Made by a program: the position numbers and the translations under genes. 44,247 nucleotides of DNA from an uncultured Saprospiraceae bacterium (GTDB lineage Bacteria; Bacteroidota; Bacteroidia; Chitinophagales; Saprospiraceae): NCBI GenBank assembly GCA_937872385.1, contig CALMSO010000043.1, positions 1 through 44,247 of the forward strand, in the 5' to 3' direction. This document shows positions 1-9,199 of this stretch, in pieces. The notes below the pieces were generated by a model, which saw only the letters and a program-made list of their open reading frames with translations, was not told the DNA's origin and did not search any database. The stretch's first letter is position 1, and each line of letters starts with the position of its first letter.

Positions 1-220
1 TGCAACAAATAATGCAAGTATTTAACAATTTTTTAATCTGCATGGATGAAAATTAATACAGCAGCAAGGTTGAAGATGCTTTTTTGGAAAAATAGCAGTC
101 GCCATTTTTATGGGTAAGCGCACTGCAAAACTATATAGGTGAAATGTCTGAAAAAGCCTATCTTTCCGGTGATCTTAGAGCGCGAACGCAGATGAATAAA
201 GGACAAAAAACACAACAGCT

Positions 221-1576
221 ATGCCTGCCAATACCCGTTTTTCTTTTATCATTCTCACGGTGTTGTTTTTTCTGTGGGGTTTGCTTACCTCGCTGAACGA
301 TATTCTCGTGCCTCACCTCAAGGCGGCTTTCGACCTGCGGCACTGGCAGGCGCAATTGGTGCAGTTTTTTTTCTTTGGGGCGTACTTTTTGATGAGCATT
401 CCGGCGGGGCTGATTATTCGTAAAATTGGCTACAAACGCGGCATCGTGGTAGGCCTCGGGCTGATGGGGCTGGGCTGTTTTTTGTTTTATCCGGCTTCGA
501 TAGTGCAGTTGTACGGCTCGTTTCTCATGGCATTGTTTGTGCTGGCTTCAGGCATTACCATTCTACAGGTAGCCGCCAATCCTTACGTAGCCATTCTCGG
601 TACAGAAGACACTGCTGCCAGTCGCCTCAATCTTTCACAAGGCTTCAATTCGCTGGGGCACACCATTGCGCCCTTGCTGGGGGCTTGGCTTATTTTGCAA
701 AACGCTACGACGGTATCGGTGGAGCGGGTGCAGGTGCCCTACATTCTGTTAGCGCTGACACTGCTGGTGATTGCGGTGGTGTTTCATTTTTTGCAATTGC
801 CTGAAATTCAGTACGAAAATCCGCATCGGGCCGGGTTTCGGCTCTGGGATTATCCGCATCTTGTGTTGGGCGCGATTGCCATTTTTTGTTATGTAGGCGC
901 AGAAATTTCGGTGGGCAGCTTTTTGGTCAATTATTTCACCTCGGATGCCAGTATGCTATTAGATACGAAAACCGCCGGTAATTATGTCGCTTTTTACTGG
1001 GGTGGCGCTATGGTCGGCCGTTTCATGGGGGCGGTAGCCTTAGCCGAGCAGTTGCCTTCAGTGCGTCGGCGCTGGCTGATGGCGCTGTTTCCGGGCATCG
1101 CCATTGTAGTGGTGTATGCGATTGTGCTGGTCAAGGACTTGCATTATAATATGGCGGTTGGTTTTGGCATTTTGTTGGCGCTTAATTATGCCCTGTTTCT
1201 AATAGTAAAAAAGAAGCCGTCGGCTATGCTCGCGCTTTTTGCCTTATGTGCCATGGCGCTATTGGCGGTGACCATGACCACCGGCGGGCTGGCGGCGCGT
1301 TGGGCGGTGCTGGGCGTAGGTTTGTTCAATTCTATTATGTGGTCCAATATTTTCACCTTAGCCATAGCTCGGCTCAAGCAGTACACCAGTTATGGCTCTT
1401 CGCTGCTCGTGATGATGATTGCCGGTGGCGCCCTCATCCCGCTCATACAAGGCATGGTAGCCGATGCCAATGGCGTGAAGTTTTCTTACATCGTACCTTT
1501 GCTGGCTTACGGCTATTTAGTTTTTTATGGCTGGCGCGGGTATCGTCCGGGGGGTGCTACAAATGGTGGCCATTGA
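221..1576 (+). CDS. Sugar MFS transporter, FucP/GluP-like
   Basis: This 451-residue protein is a polytopic inner-membrane permease of the major facilitator superfamily, probably a sugar:H+ symporter. About 12 hydrophobic segments can be counted. The first contains FFLWGLLTSLNDILVPHLK, the typical opening of the FucP/GluP (fucose/glucose-galactose permease) branch. The loop after helix 2 carries a basic RKIGYKRG stretch, matching the MFS motif A position, and helix 4 has the branch-specific AANPYV. Length fits the family (about 410-450). It stands alone on the plus strand; the next gene begins 112 bases downstream behind its own promoter. No sugar catabolic genes flank it, so the substrate cannot be inferred. 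The start at 221 places the N-terminus just before helix 1. Family call is firm, substrate unknown. Confidence 0.88.
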   Translation: MPANTRFSFIILTVLFFLWGLLTSLNDILVPHLKAAFDLRHWQAQLVQFFFFGAYFLMSIPAGLIIRKIGYKRGIVVGLGLMGLGCFLFYPASIVQLYGSFLMALFVLASGITILQVAANPYVAILGTEDTAASRLNLSQGFNSLGHTIAPLLGAWLILQNATTVSVERVQVPYILLALTLLVIAVVFHFLQLPEIQYENPHRAGFRLWDYPHLVLGAIAIFCYVGAEISVGSFLVNYFTSDASMLLDTKTAGNYVAFYWGGAMVGRFMGAVALAEQLPSVRRRWLMALFPGIAIVVVYAIVLVKDLHYNMAVGFGILLALNYALFLIVKKKPSAMLALFALCAMALLAVTMTTGGLAARWAVLGVGLFNSIMWSNIFTLAIARLKQYTSYGSSLLVMMIAGGALIPLIQGMVADANGVKFSYIVPLLAYGYLVFYGWRGYRPGGATNGGH

Positions 1577-1603
1577 CATATTCCTGAAAAAAGAATACTT
1601 TTG
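1573..1603 (+). promoter_or_regulatory. Bacteroidota-type promoter for the HU/SPOR gene
   Basis: TTG at 1573-1575 is followed by exactly 20 bases and then TACTTTTG at 1596-1603. This matches the Bacteroidota sigma-A consensus (-33 TTTG or TTG, -7 TAnnTTTG). It lies about 85 bases before the start codon at 1689 and overlaps the end of the permease gene. Confidence 0.6.
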
Positions 1604-1688
1604 TAAAATATTTTACCTGACAATCAGGTTTTTAGAATGATCGGGTGGTTATGACTGCCCCGATTTAAGGACTATTAACACAAATGTT

Positions 1689-2705
1689 ATGCAAATAGAT
1701 GTTGGCGCGAGCATTGCTGCCTTATTATATGACAATCAGACGGTGAGCATCCCTGGGTTGGGCAGCTTTATTTCCAGCTATAAACCCGCCAATACCGATC
1801 CGGTGGAGGGTAAAATACATCCGCCGGCCCGGCAATTGAATTTTAATAAAAACCTGCTGCTGGACGACGGGCTGCTCGTGCAGTATTTGCGCAAGCATTA
1901 TAATGTAACCTACCCAACGGCCATGCTGGCTGTAGAACAATACGTAGAGCAGGCGAAGGCTACTATCGAGCGCCGCGACATTTTGACGATCCCTGGCGTA
2001 GGGCGTTTGTATAAAGATTATGAACAGAATTTTCAGTTTTTGCCCGACGATGTTAATTTCAATACCGATGCCTACGGCCTGCCAACGGTACAATTCTACC
2101 CTGTGCTGCGCCAGCAACGCGAGCCAGCCACGCCCGGCAAAACGACCACAACACCTCGTGTAGCTTCTACGGCCAAACCGGATGCGCCACCCTCCGGACT
2201 AAAAAAATGGCTGCAACAAAACATGGCTTTGGTCAGCAGTGTGCTGGTCATTGTGGTAGCAGTTGGTATCTATTGGCAGTTTTTTCGACCCGCACAAGCC
2301 CTGCCTCAGGCAGAGGAGTTGCCGCAAAGCCGCTATAATGTAAGCCCTTCCCGGATGACTTCTGACGACGAGCTGCTCGAAACAGCACCCGGCAGTATTG
2401 CCGATGAAGACAACATCAATGACGACGATGCCGATGAACAAAGCACCGAGGGGCCCACGCTGCGTACGCAGCAACCTTATGCCTTGATTGGGCTGGGTAT
2501 GTTTGGCAATACCGAAAACGTAGATCGTTTGGTGAAGCAAGTTTTTGAAGCGGGCTATGAGCCATACACCGAAAAATCGGGCAAACTCACCCGCGTGGGC
2601 GTCCAAATTCCTTACAATTCCGAGAAGGAAATTCAAGATGCGCTGAAAGACATTCAGGAAAAGCTAAGCATCAAAGCCGTCGTGCTCAAGCGTACCAGAA
2701 ATTGA
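1689..2705 (+). CDS. HU-like (HU-CCDC81) and SPOR domain membrane protein
   Basis: The 338-residue protein has three parts. Residues 1-130 form two tandem HU-related modules, shown by the paired phrases IPGLGSFI and IPGVGRLY. A proline/threonine linker leads to one transmembrane helix near residues 180-197. After an acidic linker, residues 255-338 form a SPOR domain (YALIGLGMFGNTENVDRLVKQ and following). This is the known Bacteroidota architecture in which a cytoplasmic HU-like region is joined to a periplasmic SPOR domain that binds denuded peptidoglycan at division sites. A role linking the cytoplasmic side to septal wall is inference. A second ATG lies at 1683 out of frame. The gene is convergent with the S41 peptidase, with a 23-base gap. 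Confidence 0.85.
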   Translation: MQIDVGASIAALLYDNQTVSIPGLGSFISSYKPANTDPVEGKIHPPARQLNFNKNLLLDDGLLVQYLRKHYNVTYPTAMLAVEQYVEQAKATIERRDILTIPGVGRLYKDYEQNFQFLPDDVNFNTDAYGLPTVQFYPVLRQQREPATPGKTTTTPRVASTAKPDAPPSGLKKWLQQNMALVSSVLVIVVAVGIYWQFFRPAQALPQAEELPQSRYNVSPSRMTSDDELLETAPGSIADEDNINDDDADEQSTEGPTLRTQQPYALIGLGMFGNTENVDRLVKQVFEAGYEPYTEKSGKLTRVGVQIPYNSEKEIQDALKDIQEKLSIKAVVLKRTRN

Positions 2706-2728
2706 AGCTACAAGCGCACCGAGTTTTT

Positions 2729-4390
2729 TCATTGTCGCGTGATGGGGTTGGGCTGGCGCAGTGTTTGTAAGGCTTTACGCACCATGGGATCGGTTTCGTT
2801 CCACACCGCATAGAATCCTTCGCGGTCAAAAAGATTTTGCCCAAAGCTGGCTTTTAAATAATGGCGCAATGGCGCATTGATTTTGCGCAACTCCTCGGAA
2901 GCATCGGTTGGATTTAGCACGCCATTTTGAGTAGCATATGCTACAAAATCCGTCAGCAAGGCATCGCTGATGCGGAAATTGTTTTTAAACTGCCCGATGG
3001 AAGCATAGTTGAAATCGGCGCGATGGTTTTGCACGTATTTGAATACAAACTGTGGTGCCAATTGCCGCAGGCGAAAGTAATAATCGCTCAGGGCTGTTGT
3101 GTCAATAGGGACAAATACATCCGGGGTGATGCCACCGCCGCCATAAACTATTCGCCCTTTTTCGGTATAATATTTTGTCGAATCCTGGACAGCGATTTGA
3201 CCATTGCCCGACAGCTCGCCAGACTCTAACCGCGACAGAAAATCGTGCTCGTATTCACCCCGATCGGAGTAGGGTTTTTGAATAGAGCGCCCCGAAGGCG
3301 TGTAATAGCGCGCTACCGTGAGGCGCAGCGCGGAGCCATCGCGGAGGCTGTATTGTTCTTGTACCAGACCCTTGCCAAAAGAACGCCGCCCGATGATTTG
3401 GGCCCGATCGTGATCCTGGAGGGCACCTGCCAGAATTTCGCTGGCCGAGGCCGAGCCTTCATCAATCAATACCGCGATATTGCGCACCTCAAAAAACGCC
3501 CGGCCGGTGCTTTCGTAGTCATTGCGATGCACACTGCGCCCCTCGGTATAGACCAGCAGCTTGTTTTTGTCGCGGAAAAGCTGGCTGAGAATATTGGTTG
3601 CCTGTTGCAAATAGCCGCCAGGATTCTGACGCAGATCAATCACCAAATCTTTCATTTTGTTTTTTTCCACGAGTGTTTCCAATCCTTGCATGAACTCCTC
3701 GTAGGTCTTGGCACTAAAACGATTGATTTTGATGTAGCCCGTTTCGTCGTCGAGCATGTACGCTACATCCACGCTATGCACGGGTATGGGTGCGCGCTCC
3801 AAAGTGAAGCGCCGCAAAGTGGTTTCGTTGCCGCGTCGGATACCAAGGCTTACTTTCGAGCCTTTGTCGCCGCTAAGTAACTTGATGACACCATTGGAAG
3901 TGATGCCCACGCCGGCAATAACAGAATCTCCCGCTTCGATAATTTTGTCGCCAGCCAAGATGCCCGCCGACTCGGCCGGCCCACCCGACAAAGGCGCGAC
4001 CACCGTGACTGTATCGTCGAGGATCATAAATTCTACACCAATACCGTTGAAATTGCCTTCTAATTGCACATTGACGCTGGCCAACTGCTCTGCTGAAAAA
4101 TACACCGAATGCGGATCCAATTGCTTGAGCAAATTAGCAATAGCTTCGTCAATGAGTTTATCTCGATCCACTTCGTCCACGTATTTGGCTTCGATGTAGC
4201 GCATCAACTCTTCGATTTTGCTGTAGCTTTGCGGGGTCAGCAGGCTGTTGTCCTGCAAATCAACTACCCTCGGCGCTTCTGATTGCAAGCGCATCCCAAT
4301 GAGCATACCTGTCACCAGAACGACTGCTAATAGCAATGGTAACCAGATGTTTAGCTTGGCGGGCCAATGTTTTTGATTTTCCTGCATCAT
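2729..4390 (-). CDS. S41 C-terminal processing peptidase (CtpA/Prc family)
   Basis: A membrane-anchored serine protease of 553 residues that acts outside the inner membrane. One N-terminal hydrophobic helix (LLLAVVLVTGMLIGM) lacks an obvious cleavage site. Next comes a PDZ domain (GIGVEFMILDDTVTVVAPL onward), then the S41 core. The nucleophile box GSASASEILAGALQD and the lysine of SFGKGLVQ, about 25 residues later, form the Ser-Lys dyad expected of CtpA/Prc proteases. The C-terminal 150 residues are helical and typical of the Bacteroidota form. An in-frame ATG lies 39 bases upstream (4429), but the MMQENQ start at 4390 gives a short cytoplasmic N-terminus before the helix and is preferred. 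Substrates are unknown; cell-envelope or lipoprotein processing is the family role. Confidence 0.9.
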   Translation of the reverse strand: MMQENQKHWPAKLNIWLPLLLAVVLVTGMLIGMRLQSEAPRVVDLQDNSLLTPQSYSKIEELMRYIEAKYVDEVDRDKLIDEAIANLLKQLDPHSVYFSAEQLASVNVQLEGNFNGIGVEFMILDDTVTVVAPLSGGPAESAGILAGDKIIEAGDSVIAGVGITSNGVIKLLSGDKGSKVSLGIRRGNETTLRRFTLERAPIPVHSVDVAYMLDDETGYIKINRFSAKTYEEFMQGLETLVEKNKMKDLVIDLRQNPGGYLQQATNILSQLFRDKNKLLVYTEGRSVHRNDYESTGRAFFEVRNIAVLIDEGSASASEILAGALQDHDRAQIIGRRSFGKGLVQEQYSLRDGSALRLTVARYYTPSGRSIQKPYSDRGEYEHDFLSRLESGELSGNGQIAVQDSTKYYTEKGRIVYGGGGITPDVFVPIDTTALSDYYFRLRQLAPQFVFKYVQNHRADFNYASIGQFKNNFRISDALLTDFVAYATQNGVLNPTDASEELRKINAPLRHYLKASFGQNLFDREGFYAVWNETDPMVRKALQTLRQPNPITRQ

Positions 4391-4465
4391 TTCTGTTCGG
4401 CTTGATAGAAAGACGGCAACAAGGGCCAAAGCCCGTTTTTTTGTGCTGTCTTAGCTCCTTTAAGA

Positions 4466-4473
4466 CAAAAATA
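4466..4473 (-). promoter_or_regulatory. Possible -7 box for the S41 peptidase
   Basis: On the minus strand the sequence reads TATTTTTG, matching TAnnTTTG, 76 bases before the preferred start codon. The -33 position is T-rich but lacks TTG, so this is a weaker match than the other promoters listed. Confidence 0.4.
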
Positions 4474-4633
4474 GGCAAATAAATGTTGAAAAAAGGCTTC
4501 TTTTTTTGCCCGTAGCCATAGGAGGCTGCAATATATTTCAGTTATTTCATATTGGTTGTTAGGGCTTGTATTGTCATAGTAGCGTTAAAAATTTGAATAA
4601 TTTGCAAGTAATCGAAAGATTTAGGTTGCGCTT

Positions 4634-4664
4634 TTGACGAAAACCGAATAAAAAGCTATTTTTG
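4634..4664 (+). promoter_or_regulatory. Bacteroidota-type promoter for the Lrp gene
   Basis: TTG at 4634-4636, a 20-base spacer and TATTTTTG at 4657-4664 match the Bacteroidota consensus. The start codon of the regulator follows 30 bases later. AT-rich direct words (TTAATAGTTGTTAATAGTTTCTAATAG, split across 4666-4692) sit between the promoter and the gene and could be an autoregulatory Lrp site; that is inference. Confidence 0.6.
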
Positions 4665-4694
4665 TTTAATAGTTGTTAATAGTTTCTAATAGGT

Positions 4695-5195
4695 ATGAAT
4701 AAAACATTCGAATTAGACGATTTGGATCGGCAGATTTTATCAGCGCTCATGCGCAATGCCAAGAAGCCTTACACAGAAATAGCCAAGGAGCTGTTTGTGT
4801 CAGGTGGTACAATTCATGTACGCATGAAAAAACTCGAAGAGGCAGGCTTAGTCAAAGGGTACAATCTGGATATAGACCACGGCATGCTGGGCTACGATAT
4901 CAGTGCTTTTCTGGGCGTATATTTAGATAAAAGTTCGCTTTACGACGATGTGGCCAAAGCCCTCGAAGCCATTCCGGAAATTGTGGAAGCCTATTACACT
5001 ACCGGTATTTATAGTATTTTTGCTAAAATTATCTGTCGTGATACCAATCATCTGCGTAGCATTCTGCACGATAAAATCCAGAAAATACAGGGTATTCAGC
5101 GTACGGAAACTTTCATATCGCTTGAAGCCAGCATCAACCGTCCGATTGATATTGTGAATGTAGAAATTGAAACGGATAGCAGGGAGGAGGTTTGA
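4695..5195 (+). CDS. Lrp/AsnC family transcriptional regulator
   Basis: A 166-residue DNA-binding regulator. Residues 5-65 are the AsnC winged helix-turn-helix (LDDLDRQILSALMRNAKKPY, then IAKELFVSGGTIHVRMKKLE). Residues 70-150 are the RAM effector/oligomerisation domain. The conserved opening LDxxDrxIL and the length are normal for the family, and the short acidic tail is unremarkable. It is monocistronic with its own good promoter. Proteins of this family form dimers to octamers and usually sense amino acids. No amino-acid metabolism gene is adjacent, so the regulon cannot be inferred. Confidence 0.92.
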   Translation: MNKTFELDDLDRQILSALMRNAKKPYTEIAKELFVSGGTIHVRMKKLEEAGLVKGYNLDIDHGMLGYDISAFLGVYLDKSSLYDDVAKALEAIPEIVEAYYTTGIYSIFAKIICRDTNHLRSILHDKIQKIQGIQRTETFISLEASINRPIDIVNVEIETDSREEV

Positions 5196-5301
5196 GGGGT
5201 TGGGAAATTGAGATATTGGGATATTTTAGAATAACAGCAAGCGAATTTGCCTTGTCCTCCGCATATATATCGGATTACATTTCTTTGTTATAAACACCAA
5301 C

Positions 5302-6801
5302 ATGGGATTCAGAGCGTCCATCATTCGCCCCATTGCCAAAATAGTGGCCCGCCGCATAGACCGTTGGTCGGCGGAAGCTGTAGCAGCTCAGCAAAAAGTA
5401 TTCGAACAACTCATCGCCACAGGCCGACGCACGGCTTTTGGCCAGGAGCATGGTTTCGAGCGTATTCAGTCCTATGAGGCGTTTCGGGCGCAGGTGCCCA
5501 TTCGGGATTACGAAGGCATTCGGCCTTATATCGAGCGTATCAAGCAGGGCGAAGCCGACGTGCTCTGGCGGGGTTTTCCAAAATACTTCGCTAAAACCTC
5601 TGGTACCACTTCTGGAGTCAAATACATTCCGCTCACACAAGACAGTCTGCCCAATCATTTTGGTACGGCCCGCAATGCCCTGTTCAATTTTTATGCGCGC
5701 ACTGGCAAGGGTGGCTGGTTAGATGGCAAGATGATTTTCCTCTCTGGCAGCCCGGAAATGGACAAGGTCGGGGGTATTCTCACCGGTCGGTTGTCGGGTA
5801 TTGTCAATCACCAGGTGCCCGCGTGGCTACGCACGAATCAGCTTCCTTCTTATGCTACCAATTGTATTGAAGACTGGGAAACCAAAGTAGAGCGCATTGT
5901 AGAAGAGACCCTCCGCGAGGATATGCGCCTCATTAGCGGCATACCGCCTTGGGTACAAATGTATTATGAGCGCTTGCTGGAGCGCAGCGGCAAAAAGTAT
6001 GTCAAGGATATTTTTCCGAATTACTCGATGTTTGTGTATGGCGGCGTCAATTTTGAACCCTATCGCGCCCAGTTGGAAGCACTGGTTGGCAAACGCATTG
6101 ACAGCTTAGAGACCTACCCCGCTTCGGAGGGGTTTATCGCTTTTCAGGATCAGCCAGATAGTAATGCCTTGTTGCTCAATGCTTATTCGGGCATTTTTTT
6201 CGAGTTTGTGCCAGCCGAAGAGATTTTCAATGAGCAGCCCACCCGCCTGTCGCTTGCGGAAGTAGAACTGGGGGTGAATTATGCGCTGATTATCAATAAC
6301 AATGCTGGGCTGTGGGGCTACAACATCGGGGATACCGTGCAGTTTGTCAGCAAAAATCCCTATCGAATCATCGTTAGCGGTCGCGTCAAGCATTTTATCT
6401 CGGCCTTTGGCGAGCATGTCATTGGCAAGGAAGTGGAGGAAGCCTTGCTTACAGTAGCGAATGCTACGGGTGTGCGCGTGGTGGAGTTTACGGTGGCGCC
6501 GCAGATAGTGCCGCCGGGCGGTGGCGCGCCTTATCACGAATGGTTTATTGAATTCGATGAGATACCCCACCAACTTGCGACCTTTGCCGCTCGCCTCGAT
6601 GCGGCTATGGTGCAGCAAAATATTTATTACGAAGACCTCATTAAAGGAGGCATTTTGCAACCGCTCAAAATTACGCCGCTGCAACGCAACGCTTTCCGCG
6701 AATATATGAAAACCCTCGGCAAACTCGGCGGGCAAAACAAAGTGCCGCGCCTGAGCAACGACCGGAAAATTGCAGAAGCATTGGAGGCTTTCAAACATTG
6801 A
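5302..6801 (+). CDS. GH3-family acyl-acid amido synthetase-like protein
   Basis: A 499-residue cytosolic protein of the GH3 family, adenylate-forming enzymes first known from plants, where they conjugate amino acids to auxin or jasmonate. The ATP/AMP loop is visible as KTSGTTSGVKYIPLT (around residue 97), followed by YPASEGFIAFQ, the family's second adenylate motif, and the C-terminal small domain (RVKHFISAFGEHVIGKEVEEAL). Length matches bacterial GH3 proteins, which are common in Bacteroidota. The acyl substrate and the amine are unknown. It follows the Lrp gene by 106 bases of low-complexity sequence and is convergent with the next gene. Family call is firm, reaction unproven. Confidence 0.87.
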   Translation: MGFRASIIRPIAKIVARRIDRWSAEAVAAQQKVFEQLIATGRRTAFGQEHGFERIQSYEAFRAQVPIRDYEGIRPYIERIKQGEADVLWRGFPKYFAKTSGTTSGVKYIPLTQDSLPNHFGTARNALFNFYARTGKGGWLDGKMIFLSGSPEMDKVGGILTGRLSGIVNHQVPAWLRTNQLPSYATNCIEDWETKVERIVEETLREDMRLISGIPPWVQMYYERLLERSGKKYVKDIFPNYSMFVYGGVNFEPYRAQLEALVGKRIDSLETYPASEGFIAFQDQPDSNALLLNAYSGIFFEFVPAEEIFNEQPTRLSLAEVELGVNYALIINNNAGLWGYNIGDTVQFVSKNPYRIIVSGRVKHFISAFGEHVIGKEVEEALLTVANATGVRVVEFTVAPQIVPPGGGAPYHEWFIEFDEIPHQLATFAARLDAAMVQQNIYYEDLIKGGILQPLKITPLQRNAFREYMKTLGKLGGQNKVPRLSNDRKIAEALEAFKH

Positions 6802-6819
6802 AAAGCGAACACGGGCGCG

Positions 6820-7491
6820 TTATTTTTTCGGCACGGACTGCTGCACCAATTCTAAAGTAGCTAAAGCCAAGAAAATTTTCTCCTCTTCGGGAGTAATATC
6901 TGATTTGACAAACTGAAAAGCGCGAGCACTTAGGCCGGCATTGGATTGTACTTCGGTTTTGCTAAGGCTGGCCACCTCGCGGTCGTGCACGATGACAGGT
7001 GTAAGTTCCATTTCATCACGCTTGATACGGGCGATTGCTTTCTTGCGGGCATTGTACAGCACACCATTATTATCTAAAGCACCAACGAGTTTGTTGTCCA
7101 CCAGCACCTGTATTTCCTTGTTGCGAATCCAGTAAGCGTACTCATGCGTAGCGGTGCGCGCATAGAGCAGTGCATTTGTACCCGACGATACGTAGCGTTT
7201 GTAGCTATAAGCCAGCACCGGCTCGTGGTAAATGGTCGTAAAAACGCCTTTGGCCCGCAGGGTAAAGCTCTTTTTCACGCTTTGGTTTTGTTGTTGCAAA
7301 GAAAACAGCTCCAGCTCCTCCCGGCGGATGGGCACCAATTCGTCTTTCAGCCACTTGTTCATATCAGCTTGCATCAGTTGCAAATCTGCTTTAATGCGGT
7401 TGTAGCCCGGCTGCACATGCGGCAGCACCCGCGTGAGCACAATAAATCCAGCAGCAACTAAGGCCAGGGTAATAAACGCAAATGGTATCAT
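6820..7491 (-). CDS. Unknown single-pass membrane protein
   Basis: This 223-residue protein starts with one hydrophobic segment (FAFITLALVAAGFIVLTRVL). A predicted helical stretch with many Glu, Gln and Arg residues follows (about 25-75), then a beta-rich domain. The latter contains LVGALDNNGVLYNARKKAIA, vaguely reminiscent of scramblase/LURP1-like tubby folds, but I would not assign it. It lies 42 bases downstream of the SH3 lipoprotein gene on the same strand and is probably cotranscribed with it. That suggests an envelope role. I do not recognise the family. Confidence 0.6.
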   Translation of the reverse strand: MIPFAFITLALVAAGFIVLTRVLPHVQPGYNRIKADLQLMQADMNKWLKDELVPIRREELELFSLQQQNQSVKKSFTLRAKGVFTTIYHEPVLAYSYKRYVSSGTNALLYARTATHEYAYWIRNKEIQVLVDNKLVGALDNNGVLYNARKKAIARIKRDEMELTPVIVHDREVASLSKTEVQSNAGLSARAFQFVKSDITPEEEKIFLALATLELVQQSVPKK

Positions 7492-7533
7492 GTTGTGTCA
7501 GGTTATTTTTGAAAATCGGGAATCGGGCTTTAT

Positions 7534-8613
7534 TTACTCCGCACCTCCGGACTGTTCGTTCACTGCAATGCCATGTCGGGCTGGCTCCTCAAACTGCTCG
7601 CGCCGGGTTTGCAGGGCTATTTTATCTGCGGCACTCAGCAGCTTGAAGTCTTTTTGTAAAATGGCATCCAGCTCCGCGACGATTTTGTCGGCTGTTTCCC
7701 AATATGTAACGTGTGGCTCGCTAATATCGTTGACAATACGGGCTTTCAAACGTCGGATTTCCGCTGCAAATAAAGGGCTTTTTGCCAACAGTTGGTCGGA
7801 TTTTTCCAAAATACGCAGGTGATGCCCTCGGCCCAGCAGGCTGCTGCCGCCATAATCCCATGTTTGTAAAAACCAAACTGGAAAAAAATACTCAATGCTG
7901 TCTTCTGGAAATAGCTCAATTTGCAAGGCTACGAAATCATCATCTTCCGGCTGGGGCGTGCGTGCAGCGGCGCTTTGTAGGGTTTGATAATTCCAAAACA
8001 AATAGTACGCGGTGCCTTCGGCTACGAGCTGTGGCATGAATCCAGGCATGGCCTGCCGGAGCCAAAACAGGTCGGGTAGGTCTGGTTGCACCTCAATGCG
8101 GTCTTGCATGAGCCGGGCCATGGTGTCGCGCAAGAAGCTGCCTTGCTCATAGACTGCGGCGAGGTCGGTCGCCGATTCGATATTGTGAAAAGCTTGTCGG
8201 TACACTCGGATACTATCGGCTAATGCTGTGCCAAAGAGCGTTTGCAGGCGTTTTTCGATGAGCAGACGGGTGCGTTCTGAGCCATCATTCAGTTCAAAAT
8301 GAAGCGCACCAGCATATACCCAGCCTATGGTACCATCTTCCGTGCGCACCTTGAGCCAGGGTTCGTCAAACCAGACACCCCGCAGGCGCAGGCGCGTAGT
8401 AAAATTACTCACCTCGCCGAGGTCGTAGAGGGTAGTGCCTTTTGGCAATTCGCGGATGATACGCCCTTCGGGGCCCGCTTCGGCGCGTAGGCGGGTGTTA
8501 TCCACATTGGTCGTGAATCGGGCGGACACCGCGTCGGAAGTTTCGGCAGTGGGCTGGCGGCAGGCAAAGGTTAAGGTCAGCAGAACGATTAGCCAGTAGT
8601 TTTTTTGCAACAT
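7534..8613 (-). CDS. SH3-domain lipoprotein
   Basis: A 359-residue predicted lipoprotein. The signal sequence MLQKNYWLIVLLTLTFAC ends in a plausible lipobox (TFAC), which favours this ATG over one 27 bases upstream. Residues 30-110 read as a bacterial SH3 domain: DNTRLRAEAGPEGRIIRELP, a turn, then WLKVRTEDGTIGWVYAGAL. SH3b domains usually bind cell-wall or protein ligands outside the membrane. The C-terminal 240 residues, rich in Trp and Tyr, are not recognised. The gene precedes an unknown membrane protein gene by 42 bases, so both may act together at the envelope. Confidence 0.72.
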   Translation of the reverse strand: MLQKNYWLIVLLTLTFACRQPTAETSDAVSARFTTNVDNTRLRAEAGPEGRIIRELPKGTTLYDLGEVSNFTTRLRLRGVWFDEPWLKVRTEDGTIGWVYAGALHFELNDGSERTRLLIEKRLQTLFGTALADSIRVYRQAFHNIESATDLAAVYEQGSFLRDTMARLMQDRIEVQPDLPDLFWLRQAMPGFMPQLVAEGTAYYLFWNYQTLQSAAARTPQPEDDDFVALQIELFPEDSIEYFFPVWFLQTWDYGGSSLLGRGHHLRILEKSDQLLAKSPLFAAEIRRLKARIVNDISEPHVTYWETADKIVAELDAILQKDFKLLSAADKIALQTRREQFEEPARHGIAVNEQSGGAE

Positions 8614-8789
8614 CAGATTCAAGGTTTTTAAAAGCAGCATAAAAACAAGTTTTTCTACGGTTTTACCTTTATTTTAAAACAGAATAAATGGTTTTTTTAG
8701 ATGAAAGAACGCAAAAATTCTAAGAACAATCGCAAAGAAAGTTTACTTTTACAGCACTAAGTGTTTTAACATCTAAAATCTAAACAATT

Positions 8790-9152
8790 ATGAATGCTGT
8801 ATTAAATCTCGGAAAATTTCTGTATGCGATTCCCTTCGCTGTTTTTGGTATTTTCCATTTAATGGGTGCCAAAAACATGGCCGGCTTGGCTTTTGGTAGC
8901 GAAATCCTAGTGTATCTTAGCGGTGCAGCGCTGATTGCCGCCTCAGTGAGTATGCTGATTGGCAAATTAGACAAACTGGCTACCGTACTGCTGGCGCTGA
9001 TGCTGATTTTGTTTGTCTTTCTGGTACATCTCAATGGTGCTATGGCTGGCGACCAGTCCTCAATGTCGGGCTTGCTCAAAGACACCATGCTGGCGGGCGC
9101 AGCCCTGATGTACGCCAAAACGATGGCTAAAGATAAGGCTGTAATAGGCTAA
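8790..9152 (+). CDS. DoxX family membrane protein
   Basis: A 120-residue protein with four hydrophobic segments and little else: LGKFLYAIPFAVFGIFHLM, ILVYLSGAALIAASVSMLI, VLLALMLILFVFLVHLNGAM and a C-terminal helix. This is the DoxX/DoxX-like pattern of small four-helix inner-membrane proteins. Some members serve as quinol oxidase subunits, but most are uncharacterised. It is monocistronic, preceded by an AT-rich stretch containing ATCTAAAATCTAAAC just before the start, a low-complexity word that recurs elsewhere in the window. Function beyond the family name cannot be stated. Confidence 0.75.
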   Translation: MNAVLNLGKFLYAIPFAVFGIFHLMGAKNMAGLAFGSEILVYLSGAALIAASVSMLIGKLDKLATVLLALMLILFVFLVHLNGAMAGDQSSMSGLLKDTMLAGAALMYAKTMAKDKAVIG

Positions 9153-9166
9153 CACAACCGCCCAAG

Positions 9167-9199
9167 CATGACGGGAGGGGCCCGAGGCATCCCGTCATG
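9167..9199. terminator. Stem-loop between convergent genes
   Basis: A perfect 10-base stem (CATGACGGGA / TCCCGTCATG) with a 13-base loop lies between the DoxX gene and the end of the nuclease gene, overlapping the nuclease stop codon at 9195-9197. It probably ends transcription from both sides. It lacks a U-tract, so it may act as a roadblock or mRNA 3'-end stabiliser instead. Confidence 0.55.
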
